64,000 nucleotides of DNA from Melanocharis versteri (lineage: Eukaryota; Chordata; Aves; Passeriformes; Melanocharitidae). Under the pieces are notes generated by a model. It was given only the letters and a program-made list of their open reading frames with translations, ran no database searches and was not told the origin of the DNA. The DNA lies in assembly GCA_013397845.1 (NCBI GenBank), contig VZTG01001572.1, forward strand, positions 507,855 through 571,854, written 5' to 3'. Of this stretch, positions 48,896 through 60,764 are shown piece by piece. Within the stretch, counting starts at the first letter, position 1; each line of letters begins with the position of its first letter. The translations under genes and the position numbers were made by a program.

Positions 48896-51800
48896 ACACA
48901 AGAAGTAATATTCTCACTTACATTTATCCAGCACTGAGGTAAAACCTTGCTTCCTTCATAAAGGGAAGTAAACCAAGAATATCTATGCAAGACATGGAAA
49001 TGTTCTGAACAGCTTTCTGTTTATTATGTATTTGAATGTCCTTCTGATGGGTGACTATGCCTTTGCTAGTGGCATTCAAAGAGCCCAAAGAAACATATGT
49101 TGTGAAAAGTACCTTTAGCAAAACAGACAGATGGATAGGTAACACTTTAAAACAGGGTGGCCAATGATTAGCAATTCATTTGGTATTCATTGTGATAACA
49201 TTAATTGTTATGAATAAATTACATTTAGCAACACTTGGAATTTTGTGAAAAGAACATTTGCCTTTTGGGGACTTTGTGAAAAGGAAAAAATAAACCACTT
49301 TTTTATTTTTTCCATTTTGTTTTATTTTTCCCATCTCAGAAAATTGTTTTTTTTCGCAAGATCTTGTAGTAAACCACAAGCTGTGTACCAATCTTTTAGA
49401 TTTTTAAATGCTTCTGATATTAATATCATCTCTAAGTAGGTTTTCACTCAGATCATGTTTTTTAGCTTTCCTTTTTCTACAGCAATTGAAAAATTTCTAA
49501 ACTGCTCAATCCTTTCTGCTGGTTAATCACTCTCCTATTCAGTTAAATACACCACAGAAGTGAAAAAATATATCTATTGCTTGTAACCTGTAAACAGTCA
49601 GTAGATTGTGTTCTGATGATTACAGACAGTTTATATTGGCCGGACTGGGCTTTAGCTGTCAGCACATAAAGAGAGAAATGGACAAAAGAGGCTCTGAGAG
49701 CAGATGTTGACACTGGAAGCTCAAATTCAGGGATCCTCAGCCTGTGGCTGTGGAAGCCCAGCTGGGAGAAAGAGACAGGCTGCATTCATAGAGCCTCTCT
49801 GGGATCCCTGCCCCATGCAGGTACCCAGCCATTGAGAGACAGGAAGATGAAAGGCTGCTTCACAGATGTCACCTGCTGAGGGTTCAGCAGCCTGTCCAGA
49901 AATGTCATGTTTGGCAGCTGGTGGAGGATCCCTCCCACCAGCTCTGGCGCACAGATTCTCACAGTATTCCGGGAAAGATGCTTACACGGGGGCTTCCTAA
50001 TGAGACAACATTAAAGAGAATTTTTGGCTTCTGCCTGTAACAGCACATTGACATTAACCTAGCTGTCCATTCATTACACAGTTCTCCTGAAGATCAGTCA
50101 CTCTAACAAAATGAATTTTAGGCATAAGCATCAAGCCAAATTACCCTGGAAAATTGTCGAGATGGCTATCACTTCTCATTCTGTTAAACCAATTCTGCAT
50201 TCCTTTGTTTCTGTGTATGTTTCTGAAATTCTATTGATACAGGCTCAGTCGAGGCACTTGGCCCAAAAAGCAGTACAAATTGCAAAGTTCTGGAGGATAT
50301 ATGACACTCAAACATGGCATACTGAAGCTTCTGGGCCCTATTAACTGCTTGGATAATAATATATGACCTCATCTGAATGCGTGTTTAGAGCATCAGCAGA
50401 AAAGATCAGAGAATATTTCTAAGAAGGTAAAAGAGAAAGACAATGAGAATTTGGCAGAAGGAAGTTAAGACCTAAGCAGAAAGATGCTAAAGTGAAGTGG
50501 AGAAAAGTTATTGCTTAAATAGGTTGGGAGGGGTTAGTGCTTGCCCTTTTTCTCCCCTACCACCCTCAGGTTAAGGCAATTGGCACATGCTTTGTCTTTT
50601 GCCTTTTGGGCTACTTCTGATGCACATAGATAGATCAAGTCGTCCTTTTCCATTCTGCATACAGGCTAAGGGAAGTGACAGGACTTGATTCTTGTAAATC
50701 AATTACATTCCCAGAAATATAACTTAAATGCACGGTATCTAAAATTGGCATGGGATCTAAAACTGCATTTACAATTAATCAGAACGGTAAAATTTCTCAT
50801 TCAATTTTTTTGAAGCTTTACAATGTTCACCTATTTTTCTTCTCTTCTTTCTGTATTCAATGTGTTAATAAGAATAGCCATGCTTTTAACAAGTGAGATT
50901 TTTGCTATAAAATCTATCTAGTAGTGTATTGCCTCTTATTAGCATTCAGAGGCATCAAAATTCCACTCAGTCCCAGGGAAGGACCATGATCATCTACATT
51001 TTTTCACAACTATAATTTGGGTTATTGTTTTGGCTCTTCCCAAGGGGGCTGCTTGCATACTAGGCTAGGATAGGCAATGCTCCTCAGAACCTATGGCGGG
51101 AAAGGTTTGCCTGACCATGCCAAGCAGAAGGACTAAAAATAAATTTGTTCATTAGTCACATAAAATAGTTGAAACTAAAATCACTTTTAGTGCTACTACT
51201 GTTTTTGACTGTGGTGACTGAAACTTTATAGCATTAGAGTCATCTTGACACTTTAGTCATTGTTTTGCGAAAGGGAAGGAGAAAAATAATGAGTGAAAAA
51301 TTAGAGGGACTAACAGAAGGAAGCAAAAACACACTGAAAAGCATGATTTTAAATAAATTAACAGCATCGACCAATTGGAGAAGCATATAGTGTCAAGATT
51401 TGAGCTTGGATTGGAGCATTAGCACGGCAAAGCTGTGGTGATTAAACTTACTGACAGCTCTCACTTATTTCCATCTTTTAAGAGGAACTGGGAGGATATT
51501 CCAATCTGTAGCACTCCGAATTGAGATATCTTTGAAAAAAATCTAATTTTGAAAAGGTAAAATGTTTAGCATTTTTGAAAATTGGTTATTTACTGTGAAA
51601 ATCTGACTGAGTTCCATTGATGTGCATTTAATTAGGACATCTAAAGAAGAATAAAACCATAAATTGAAGGATGTCTTAGACAAAACCAGAAAAAAATCCC
51701 CTTAGGTCCTGGCCCCTTTTAGTGTTTTCAGTGCATTCCATGCCCTCCTTATATTTGTGCGAGAACCCTAGCAAATGTTGGAATTTTCTATTTAGGAGAC

Positions 51801-52004
51801 ATTGATGTGTTGAACTGTGGAATACTAAATATACATATCAATGAATTTTTATATTTATAAAAGTAATATTTTATTTTAAATACAGTACTATATTCCCCAC
51901 CATCAGGTTAGACTTCTGTCTAGTTGAGAAGGAGTTTTTTAATTAAAGAACATAAAATTTAAATGGTTCAGAAAATGTCAACATGGGTTCCTATTTTCAG
52001 CCCA
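48896..52004. other. Unique DNA with a GC-richer island and a nearly open minus frame
   Basis: From 50010 down to 49546 the minus strand has 155 codons broken by only one TGA (49786-49788). The GC-richer part at about 49730-49990 has no repeat that I recognise. The rest, including the complex sequence at 51050-51540, holds nothing identifiable. Confidence 0.45.
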
Positions 52005-52262
52005 ACACAGATGATAGAACGAGAGGGCATAAATGAAAATTAAAGAAAAACAAATTCAGAACAGATGTCAGGAAGCATTTTTTTCAAGCAGCGAATCATA
52101 AATGTGTGGAATGGCTTACTAGGCAAGATAGTTAAGGCAAAAACACGGAGGTCATTAAAGAATCAATTAGAAGACATCATGGTGTAGATGGAAAAGGGAA
52201 TGAGGCATGATGAGCCAAACCGCCTCTGCTCACTACAAGACTGTCTCATGTTCTCAAGAAAT
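52005..52262 (+). mobile_element. Old CR1/L3-like LINE 3' fragment
   Basis: The sequence AAACAAATTCAGAACAGATG, TCAGGAAGCATTTTTTTCA, GTGTGGAATGGCTTACTAGG and GGTCATTAAAGAATCAATTAG, then GATGAGCCAAACCG...CATGTTCT, follows an older CR1-clade 3' end distinct from the young avian subfamilies. It is diverged and has no tail octamers. Confidence 0.75.
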
Positions 52263-52565
52263 CTGGACACTGGTAGATGTTTTTAGGACTCTAGGGTAGG
52301 TGCTAGCTAGAAATCCATACAACTCTCCTCCTCTCCTACTCTCTCCCTTGTTTTCTTCTGGTACCCAACACAACTTTCAGGAATACCATCAAAGCAGTTT
52401 TAATGATGGGAGAATTTGTATTAAATATGCATTAAAGGTGCCAGTGAAATGTTTGAAAGATGTCCTGTCAGAAACTGATTTTATTATCATAAAACAAGTT
52501 TGCCAGTGTAGAACAGGCAACTTCTATTAGTAAAGATGTCTTCTACTAGGAAGATTTTAGTATCC

Positions 52566-52597
52566 TTTTGTCTTGTTTTGTTTTGTTTTGTTTTGTG
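52566..52597. repeat. (TTTTG)n microsatellite
   Basis: Six TTTTG-type units, the first interrupted by TC. Confidence 0.92.
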
Positions 52598-53837
52598 AGT
52601 ATTACCATTATAAAGAAATATTCTATACCATATGTAAATGCTGTCAAAGACAGTATGGTAGAAATACTTCAAAGAGAAAGCCAAGTCTTACAAATAAGTC
52701 AGGACAGTGCACCTGGCAAGTTTTACAGCAGAAACAAAGATGCAGACCTTGCTGTTCTGTCAGAATGGGGCAACCGGAGGATCTGGCTTAGGTGAGGATA
52801 GATAATGAAGAAGAGTTTGGTTTACTATAAATCACCTCTATCTATGAATGGAAAAGGAGGACCAACAAATAACCTCTGTTGCTCAAGATTATTTTGAAAC
52901 AAAAAAGAAATCTGAAGTGATAATTATATCTCAAAAGCGACAGATGTTAAAACAACAAGATGCTTTAAAAACAAGTACAGGCTGGAATGAACTAAAATGA
53001 AATTATTACACCAAGCCAGCTGACCGCAATTATTTCCAGCTTATGCTATTTCAATAACCTGTAAAATTCTAAATATATGGGAACTAAGTGTCATATTTTT
53101 ACTCTGCAAGTCTAGAAAGAGTTCTTTAAAGGGCTAGTGCATTAGGAGGGTGGAATGATATTTTAGTCATTTAAAACATTCAGAGAACCAGCTCATTCTT
53201 GGTGAAAAAATTGCTCTTGTGTTAATCTGTATATTAGAAACAGAAAACTGCATCTTGCAACCATCTTGATCTAAATAAACTGATATACAATTATATTAGG
53301 CAATCCCAGATAACAGGTTGGATTTGGTCAATGGGCAATGAAGCTTAAATAGCAATTTAGTCAATGAAGTGCAAAACACCATTCAGCCCACCCTAAAGTA
53401 GGTAGTCATATCTGGTGAGATGAATGTCTGGTTAGGAATAGTAGCAACTTAAATCACACTGTTTGAGAAAATCTTTTGTGTGGCTACTATGATCTTCGTG
53501 TGCCTTAATTTATTTAGGAAGTGATTAAATACGAAACACATTGATCTTTTCCCGTGACCACCAGATCATTGGACGAAACGTTGCTATCTGTGTTTAAGAT
53601 CTCTACAGTTGATTTAGCTGCCATAAGCTTCCTTGTCATCAAAAGAGAGAAAGTGACTGCTACAAAGGCCAAGGCTTCACCTCAGTCTAAAAGAGATCAG
53701 ATCAATCACATTATGAAACAGCCCATTCTTCTCTTCTAAGGAGATGCAGAGGGAACTTAGGTTAACTAGGTTGATGTTGAAATCTAATTGATGCCAGTCA
53801 TAATGTTGAGTTCTTACCTTGCTACAAACACTCTTCT
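52598..53837. other. Unique AT-rich DNA
   Basis: No repeat or gene is recognised. Confidence 0.55.
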
Positions 53838-54017
53838 CATGGAATCATGGACTCATTAAGGTTGGAAAAGGCCTCCCAGATCATCAATTCCAACCTTTGA
53901 CCACCATGGCCACTAAACCATGTCATGAAGTGCCAGGTCTACTCATTTTTTGAACACCTCCAAGGATAGTGACTCCACCACTTCCCACAGGTGAGCCTGT
54001 TCTAAGGCTCCAAGTTT
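53838..54017 (-). mobile_element. CR1 LINE 3' fragment
   Basis: Antisense CR1 starting CATGGAATCATGGACTCATT, with AAGGTTGGAAAAGGCCTCCC, AGATCATCAATTCCAACC, CCATGGCCACTAAACCATGT, TTTTTGAACACCTCCAAGG and GTGACTCCACCACTTCCCAC. It is a different subfamily from the copies near 43 and 60 kb. Confidence 0.9.
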
Positions 54018-56289
54018 GATCAATTTACACTTGTAAGATCCCTAAAGTTATAAGGAACTTATACTTGTACGTTCCTTAAAAAATGCTCTTTACTCTTGAA
54101 TCTTGTGAGAAAGAAGAAGAATAAAAAAAAAAAAAAGTCTCAGTGGAGACTAGGGAACAATTACTTCTTCTTCCCATCAAGGGAATGAGTAGAGCTAAGA
54201 GAGGCCAACAAGCAGGTCTTACCTCTGGCTGTGTGGAGTCCAACAAGTATTTCAATAAAATTTATTTCTGTAGAGAGCATCCACAGCAAAGTAAAAAACG
54301 GTAAATTTTTGCTGATCTCCAGAATTTTCCCATAGCTGTTCTCCTTAAATTGTATACAGTGTTTGAACATATTTGAAATTACATCATGAAATGTACTTTT
54401 CATAGTTTCTTCACTCATTCCCTGTTTATAGAAGGAAAATTAATCTGAAATTACAAAGCTGAGCTATTAATTGCAAGCCAATAGCATACAGGGATGGGAT
54501 GCCTCCCAGGTGATTCATGCCATCTGATAAGTCTGTTTATTGGTAAGGTAGCGCTTAGACTACATCAATGCTCAGCAGAGAGAGATGAGCCACCTCAGGG
54601 CATATGACCCTCTTTGACAATTAAGTTTTGGCTGGACAAATTGCCTCCTAGAGGTGTCTACATTAGTCTGCTGAATAAACGGGAAAACCAGAAAATCCAC
54701 TCATGTTTGAAACTTAACTTTCAGATGACTGCCAGTAAATGAGGGTGTGAATTGTGGCCACAAGGGAAAGTTTGCTATAGCCACCTGCGTATTAAGAGTG
54801 ATCACAGGCAGTGACATGAGAAACACACAGACCACAAAATTATGCTCAAACTTTTAGAAGGGAAGCAGACGCATCCACATATGCAGGCAGACTCATGCCT
54901 TAATTGGGCTCAGACATGTACATTACATATGTCGCCAAATTTCACGTCATTACGTGTGATGTGCGTTAAAACAGAAATGCCTCAGACAGCAGAATTAGCA
55001 ATAGAGGCTTACATTTCTGTTTGGGTGGGTAAGGAAATGCTCACCAAGGTTCATAACATGAAGTGCCAGACCTACTGTGACTTAGTGATTCTAAACACTG
55101 TGGAAGTTTAATAAAACAGGGAGTAAATTGGCTTATGCCATTGGAGCTGTGCTTTTGGCTACATGACTGAGCATTTGTTTTGGAAGCTGGAGACTCTGGT
55201 TTTGGTCCCAATGTTAATTAATTGTACTAGGCTTTTGCAGTGCAGTCCACCAAGGAAGGTGTAAGACAATGTCTGGATGTCGATTATTTAAACATTACTG
55301 GCTCATCCAAAGGGCTTTAGTGGTCAGGTAATGACCAGCTGGAGCAGTTAAGGCCTGTGGGTGAAGCCAATTGTTCTGCATTTGTGAAGGACCTCCAAGT
55401 GACTCTGTATCACTCAGACAATTTTGGACTTTTTTTTTTTAATTTCATTTTGTAATTTAATTTATTTTTTGAATGTTTTAAAAATCTAACTCTTAATGTC
55501 ATTATACTGCCGCTCTGCTCTGCCAGAACACTCTGTTTGGTGGCCACAGTCTGCTCATCCTTGCTTTATCTTAATGGGAAATCATTCTGTTAGAAGCAAA
55601 GCAAAAGCAAAGTATTATGTGCAAATTATCTTAAAATTAAATGTTTCTCTGTGGAAGGAAGATGTCAGCTTTCCCTCCAAATGATAAATTGAGAAAAATA
55701 GTTTCTGAATGGAAAATCAGAAAAAGCCCATCTCTCCAAACTATTACTGGGTAGCTATTTTGATTTGTGAAGCTATCAGGACCTCTTCACATCCTGCTTT
55801 AGGACTTCATTGACTCTCTAGAGCAGGTAACTCATTGCCCTCCTCACACAACACTCAGGACCACTGATGCCTCACAGCCTGTACAGACTGGAGGGTGGTC
55901 CATAAGAGGCACAGAGATTCCCTCTGAGCACGAGGAGCAGCACCAGGGCTGAGCTGAAGTGCAGAACATGGTCTGCATCCAGCTGTACTTGAAAGCCACT
56001 GATAATGGTATTGTCAAGGCCACTGCATTTCCCGCTTTGAAAGGCGATTTAGCAGGTCTGTAGCTGGATTTATTCCGGTATGACTGGAGCCATGGCAAGG
56101 GGTAGATAGTAGAGTAGTATATAGACATTTTAGTCCTTAGACTACCCTAGTCTTTGGGTGGGTATATGCCACCTAACACATTCGGTTTCAAAACTATTCC
56201 TCATCTGTTGTTATGGCTGTTGAATAGAAGATTGTTGTTGGGATCCTGTTGAATAGAAGAGCCCTGGAGAGCAAACCGTTGATGTAAAA
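54018..56289. other. Unique DNA with a CpG/bZIP motif cluster
   Basis: A 14-A run at 54123-54136 follows an AATAAA-like word. At 54930-54966 four CpG sites fall within about 35 bases around TTCACGTCATTACGTGTGAT. No gene or repeat is recognised otherwise. Confidence 0.5.
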
Positions 56290-56339
56290 AAATAAATCTA
56301 TTAAATAAATTCATCTATTAAAAAAAAAAAAAAAAAAAA
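56290..56339 (+). repeat. A20 tract preceded by two AATAAA signals
   Basis: AATAAA at 56291-56296 and 56304-56309 is followed by 20 A at 56320-56339. This resembles the 3' end of a polyadenylated RNA copied into the genome, but no source transcript or target duplication could be identified. Confidence 0.6.
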
Positions 56340-59300
56340 GCATGAACCTAAGGAAGACAAAGCAGTGGAAAGTTCTTCTGTGGGGCCTCAGTTGTCTTCC
56401 ATGGAACAATAAAGCCTTGGTAGAGACCTCCTTCAGGTGCCTGTCTGTCTCAGGCTGCCTTCACAGTCAAGGCATCTTTTGGAGCACCAAACTGACTAGT
56501 CTGGCTTCTACTAGGAATGTGACTCCTTCTGGTGAGAGCTTGCCAGTCTCCACAGACTGCATAGGGAACTTAAGGGTCTTCCACAAATCAATTTCATTTT
56601 ACACTTATGCTTAAACCCAGTGGAAGCAACTCCAGCTAAAAGCTGAGCATGTGCTCGCTTGCTGTGACATCCACAGAGAGACGAAGGGAAAATATCTATG
56701 GGGAATAAGGAAAAGATCAGAATCAAAAGACTTAAAAAGAAGGAAGGAAAGAAAATGATACAGAAACACAACCTAAGAGGCGAATGACATTGGAGCCACA
56801 GATGGAGAGGCAAGTGTCTTAACACAGAACATTTTTTAAAAACCCTTCTGTTATTGTTTTGATGCTAGTTTCCCATTTCTTCATAAAGCAGAGAATTCAG
56901 TGAACCAGAACCGAGGAGCATTTCTTCTATTTCTTGCTTCTCTCTTAAGTTTCAACTTCTACTAGCAGTAAGAAGCAAGTAGATAACTGGTACTTTTGTT
57001 CTGGCATATCTTTCCTCTAGAATAAATTCCCATATGTTAAAAGATTTGTTTTGATTTTATATGCTTTAAAGATATTTTCCATCAATACTGTTCACATTTT
57101 AATTACAATAATTATCATAGTTTTCCAATATTTTTTTGTGCCTTTGATTACATGCCTAAAAATGTTGCAGCTGTGTTTACCTATATCTTTTTTGTCTCAG
57201 GCTTCATCTGAAATGAGAATATCATTTTATATATAGCTTTCTACTGGCTTTGTGAACTGTTTTTCACAATACCCCCGTTTAGCTTCATATACATTCATAC
57301 AAAGGAAAGTACTCGGCTCTCTCAATTTGAGTGGTTCTGGAACAGAAATCAGGATAGGCAGAAATTCCCAGTGTAAATTGTGTGACTTTTCAAGAAACAG
57401 CAAAATATATTTTCTGTTCGAACAACACAAAAATATGTATTACCAGAGAATGCTGCACAAAAAATCCCCCAGTGGTGGAAAGATACACCTTTACCTATCA
57501 TTATTAAATGGAAGAGGAGATATTAGAAAAAAATGTTGATTAGAAACTGAATTTTTAACCTTGCTTCTAGTAGTGTATGCAATGACCAAATACTCTTCCA
57601 TCATCCTTTTTCCAGGGATATTATTTTATCTTCCATGTAGCTGACCTATTTCTGGGAAAGAGGCAAGGTGAAATAATAATTAAGTTTTGTACAGTTGATG
57701 TGGACAAGAGATCTCTCACTCATTATTGAAGCATCCACTACCATATGTGGTCTGTAGAGCAGCCAGATATTTGTGGTCCAGCAGCTGCTAAGGATTTCTG
57801 ATAGATTAGGCTTAGAAATCTCTTCATTGGGAATTGGAAAGGTCCATGGAGTTTCCACAGTGCCTATTGGAATTCCCTTCCTGCATCAAAGAATCCGAAA
57901 GGGCATATCTGAAAGCAATTGTTTCATCTAGATTGCTCTGCTGCCAGCTCCCAGAGGCAGCTAGCAGGAAGAGAAGAGCTGCTGTTGGTGTGGGGGATAT
58001 TAAAACAATTCACCAAAGGACTTGAGAATTGCTCTCTGTGAAAAGATAAGAATGGAAAGCAAAGATAAGTGAGGAAGAAGAGGACAAAACCTGGACAAGG
58101 AGGGAAGAATGAACAAAAAAATAAAGAGATGAGTAACAAAAGGTGGGTGATCAGGACCTCTAGGTCCTAAGGCAGATGTAAAGGAAGTTTCCACATTTTC
58201 TGCTACTATTTTTCATTGGAAACAGTTTGCCGGAACTGGATGTTTTAAGCATGCATTACCTTCTCCAGTTACTCCTGAAACACACAGACTTCATAATCCA
58301 CTGAACAGCCAAATAACAAACTGAGGGATGGAGGCAAAGTATTCAAGCAGCTTCATCTTCTCTGTCGCTTATATAGCGTAGTGAAAGTTTTCTTCTGAAA
58401 AGCCAGTGGCCTATGGAGCAGCATCACCTTCCTCTATGTTGTGCTTATTTAGTCTGTGGTCCTTCTTTCATAAATGTGCCCAACAGACTATTTATAATGA
58501 GATTGTGCATTTTGCTACGTTTTTGTAATGGACTTCCAAAGTATTTTCCAGGTAAAAAATGTTTGTAAGAGGCTGAGATCATGAAATATTATCAACCTCA
58601 AGAATTCAGTAATCATGAAACTTAAAAACGGTGAGTTTTTTTTTTTAAAATTATTTTCTGATTTGCGTTTCTGTGGTGTGATTCAACTTTTGCTACAAAT
58701 GTGCGGGCTAGAAAGCTGCTGGTTTTTTATGAGACATTGAGATTTCCACTTAAGCAGTGTCACTTCAGGAGTTTTTTTTTTCAAGATAAATGACAAATAT
58801 TTGAGTATTCATACTAAATCATGAATTGCACAGCATTCTCTTGACTTTTGAAGACAACTCAAATTGCTGCATATATTTTGTGGACAGCCCCTTATTAACT
58901 GATCATTCGCTGTGACAACTGCAGTTTTTATTTCTTGGACAGATTTCCCTCTAGACTTTGTAACCTAAATACTGATTTGGCAGTTTACTTTCTTAAAGCC
59001 AAAGGAATTAAACGATTCCTTCTGGCAACTTAAGTGAAGCTGATTTTAATATTAAAACCAATGAAGTTACTTTAGTCATAAAATGCAAAGCATCCAGAAT
59101 GTCATATCTCATACTCCATATAAATGCACATCCCAACATTAGATATAGCCTGAGATAATTAATATTATGCTGTAATTCAGTTTAATTTGCAGGATTTTTT
59201 TGAAATTGGACTTTGATTCTGGAACATATATATTTGGTTCATTTCACAGAACACTAGGAAGCAGTCAAATGGGAAGAAATCATTCCTACATTTTATGACT

Positions 59301-59446
59301 GTGTTCACTGGCTGGGATCAAGTCAGTTTGCTCCAGTGGAGATTTCTGATATACTGTGTATTGGGTCAGAAGAATTGCCTGCTCACGGAGCAAGACAAGT
59401 CCTATTATTTAAGGTGTGAATATTCTTCTTTCAGGAGATCCTTATA
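56340..59446. other. Unique AT-rich DNA
   Basis: No repeat, exon or RNA gene is recognised. Open frames of up to 104 codons are in skewed-composition sequence. Confidence 0.55.
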
Positions 59447-59524
59447 CAATCATAGAATTATTCAGGTTGGAGAAGATCTCTAAAATCATTGTGTCCAGCT
59501 GGTAACTTAACACTTCCGTATCCA
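59447..59524 (-). mobile_element. Short CR1 LINE 3' fragment
   Basis: It begins with CAATCATAGAATTATTCAGG, then TTGGAGAAGATCTCTAAAAT, CATTGTGTCCAGCTGGTAAC and TTAACACTTCCGT. It is about 78 bases of an antisense CR1 3' end, close in type to the copy at 53838. Confidence 0.82.
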
Positions 59525-59714
59525 TATTCTTATATGGTCTTTAATTTTTCTGAAATATTTTTAACTTTTGGCTCTTACAGCAAAAGACAGAACACGATGT
59601 CTAAGCTCAGAGACCAATAGAAATGCTGTAGCTGATGAAGAACTGGTTGTAATTATAAAAATGTCCAACAGTTTGGGGGTCCTCCATTTCAGAGCTCCAA
59701 AGGTTGAAAGTGTA

Positions 59715-59743
59715 GTTTTTTTGTGGTTTTTTTTTTTTTTTTT
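59715..59743. repeat. Poly(T) tract
   Basis: Seven T, GTGG, then seventeen T. It could be the antisense of a retroposed A tail, but no retrocopy body is recognised beside it. Confidence 0.9.
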
Positions 59744-60128
59744 AAGAGGAATGTATGAGGAAGGACAGTCACTGACTATGGCTATCAAGAGGTACTTGGA
59801 TATCTGAGGGAGAATTTGGACTACCAACGGTAGAGTAGGGATCCCACACAACTAACCTCTGTTTTCAGCTAGGCTTGGTACTCACTGTAGGACAGAGAAC
59901 TGAGTCAGCATTGACAGCTGATGGGTCTGAACACTAAACATCCCATGTAAACTTGCTCAAGGCATTTTCACTCCTCAGGACCTGAGACAGGATTTTTTTT
60001 TTTAATCTTGGCTGCTTTATGTGATTCACCTCAGTAAAAATTAAGTCACCTAAAAGCCTCCCTATAGAGCAAGATGCTTAATTTTAAGCAGCTGAAATTG
60101 GAAAAGTTGACCTTGTGCCTTCCTCTAG
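59744..60128. other. Unique DNA between repeats
   Basis: Nothing recognisable. Confidence 0.5.
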
Positions 60129-60764
60129 AGGGCCAACCCTGTCCTGGGGGCATCAGGCACAGCATTGCCAGCTGGTAAGGGAGGGGATTGTCTCGATCTG
60201 CTCTGCACTGGGGTGGCCTCACCTCCAGTGCTGGGGACAGTTTTGGGTGCCACAGTATAAGAAAGATGTTAAACTATTAGAGAACATCCAAAGGTGGGCC
60301 ATGGAGATGTTGGAGGATCTTGAGGGGAAGCTGTGTGAGGAGCAGCTGAGGTCACTTGGTCTGTTCAGCCTGGAGAAGACCGAGGGGAGACCTCACTGCA
60401 GTTACAACTTCCTCATGAGGGGAAAGGAAGGGGCAGATATTGATCTCTTTTCTGTGGTGACCAGTGACAGGAAATGAGGGAACAGTCTGAAGTTGAGTCA
60501 AGGAGGTTTTATATCGGATTTTAGAAAAAGGTTCTTCACCCAGAGGGTGGTTGGGCACTGGAACAGGCTCCCCAGGGAAGTGGTCACAGCATCAGCCTGA
60601 AAGAGTTCAAGAGGGATTTGGACAATGCTCTCGGGCACATGATGTGACTCTTGGGGCTGTCCTGTGCTATGCAGGGCCAGGACTTGGATTCGATGATCCT
60701 TGTAGGTCCCTTCCAACTCATCTTTTTCTGTGATTCTGTGATTCTGTGATTCTGTGATTCTGTG
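60129..60764 (+). mobile_element. CR1 LINE 3' copy with intact octamer tail
   Basis: Sense CR1 from GAGGGCCAACCCTGTCCTGG, through GGGAGGGGATTGTCTCGATC, CTCCAGTGCTGGGGACAG, GGTTCTTCACCCAGAGGGTG and GGGCACATGATGTGACTCTT. It ends in about four and a half GATTCTGT units, the least degraded tail in the window. It is 5'-truncated. The 120-codon frame at 60115-60477 lies inside it and is not a gene. Confidence 0.96.

Noticed and set aside
56651..56668. GTGCTCGCTTGCTGTGAC, like the 5' end of U6 snRNA
   Set aside because: The match ends after about ten bases and no U6 body follows.
59715..59743. Poly(T) as a retrocopy tail on the minus strand
   Set aside because: No poly(A) signal, retrocopy body or target duplication was found beside it.
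60115..60477. 120-codon plus-strand frame
   Set aside because: It lies within the non-coding 3' part of a CR1 copy.
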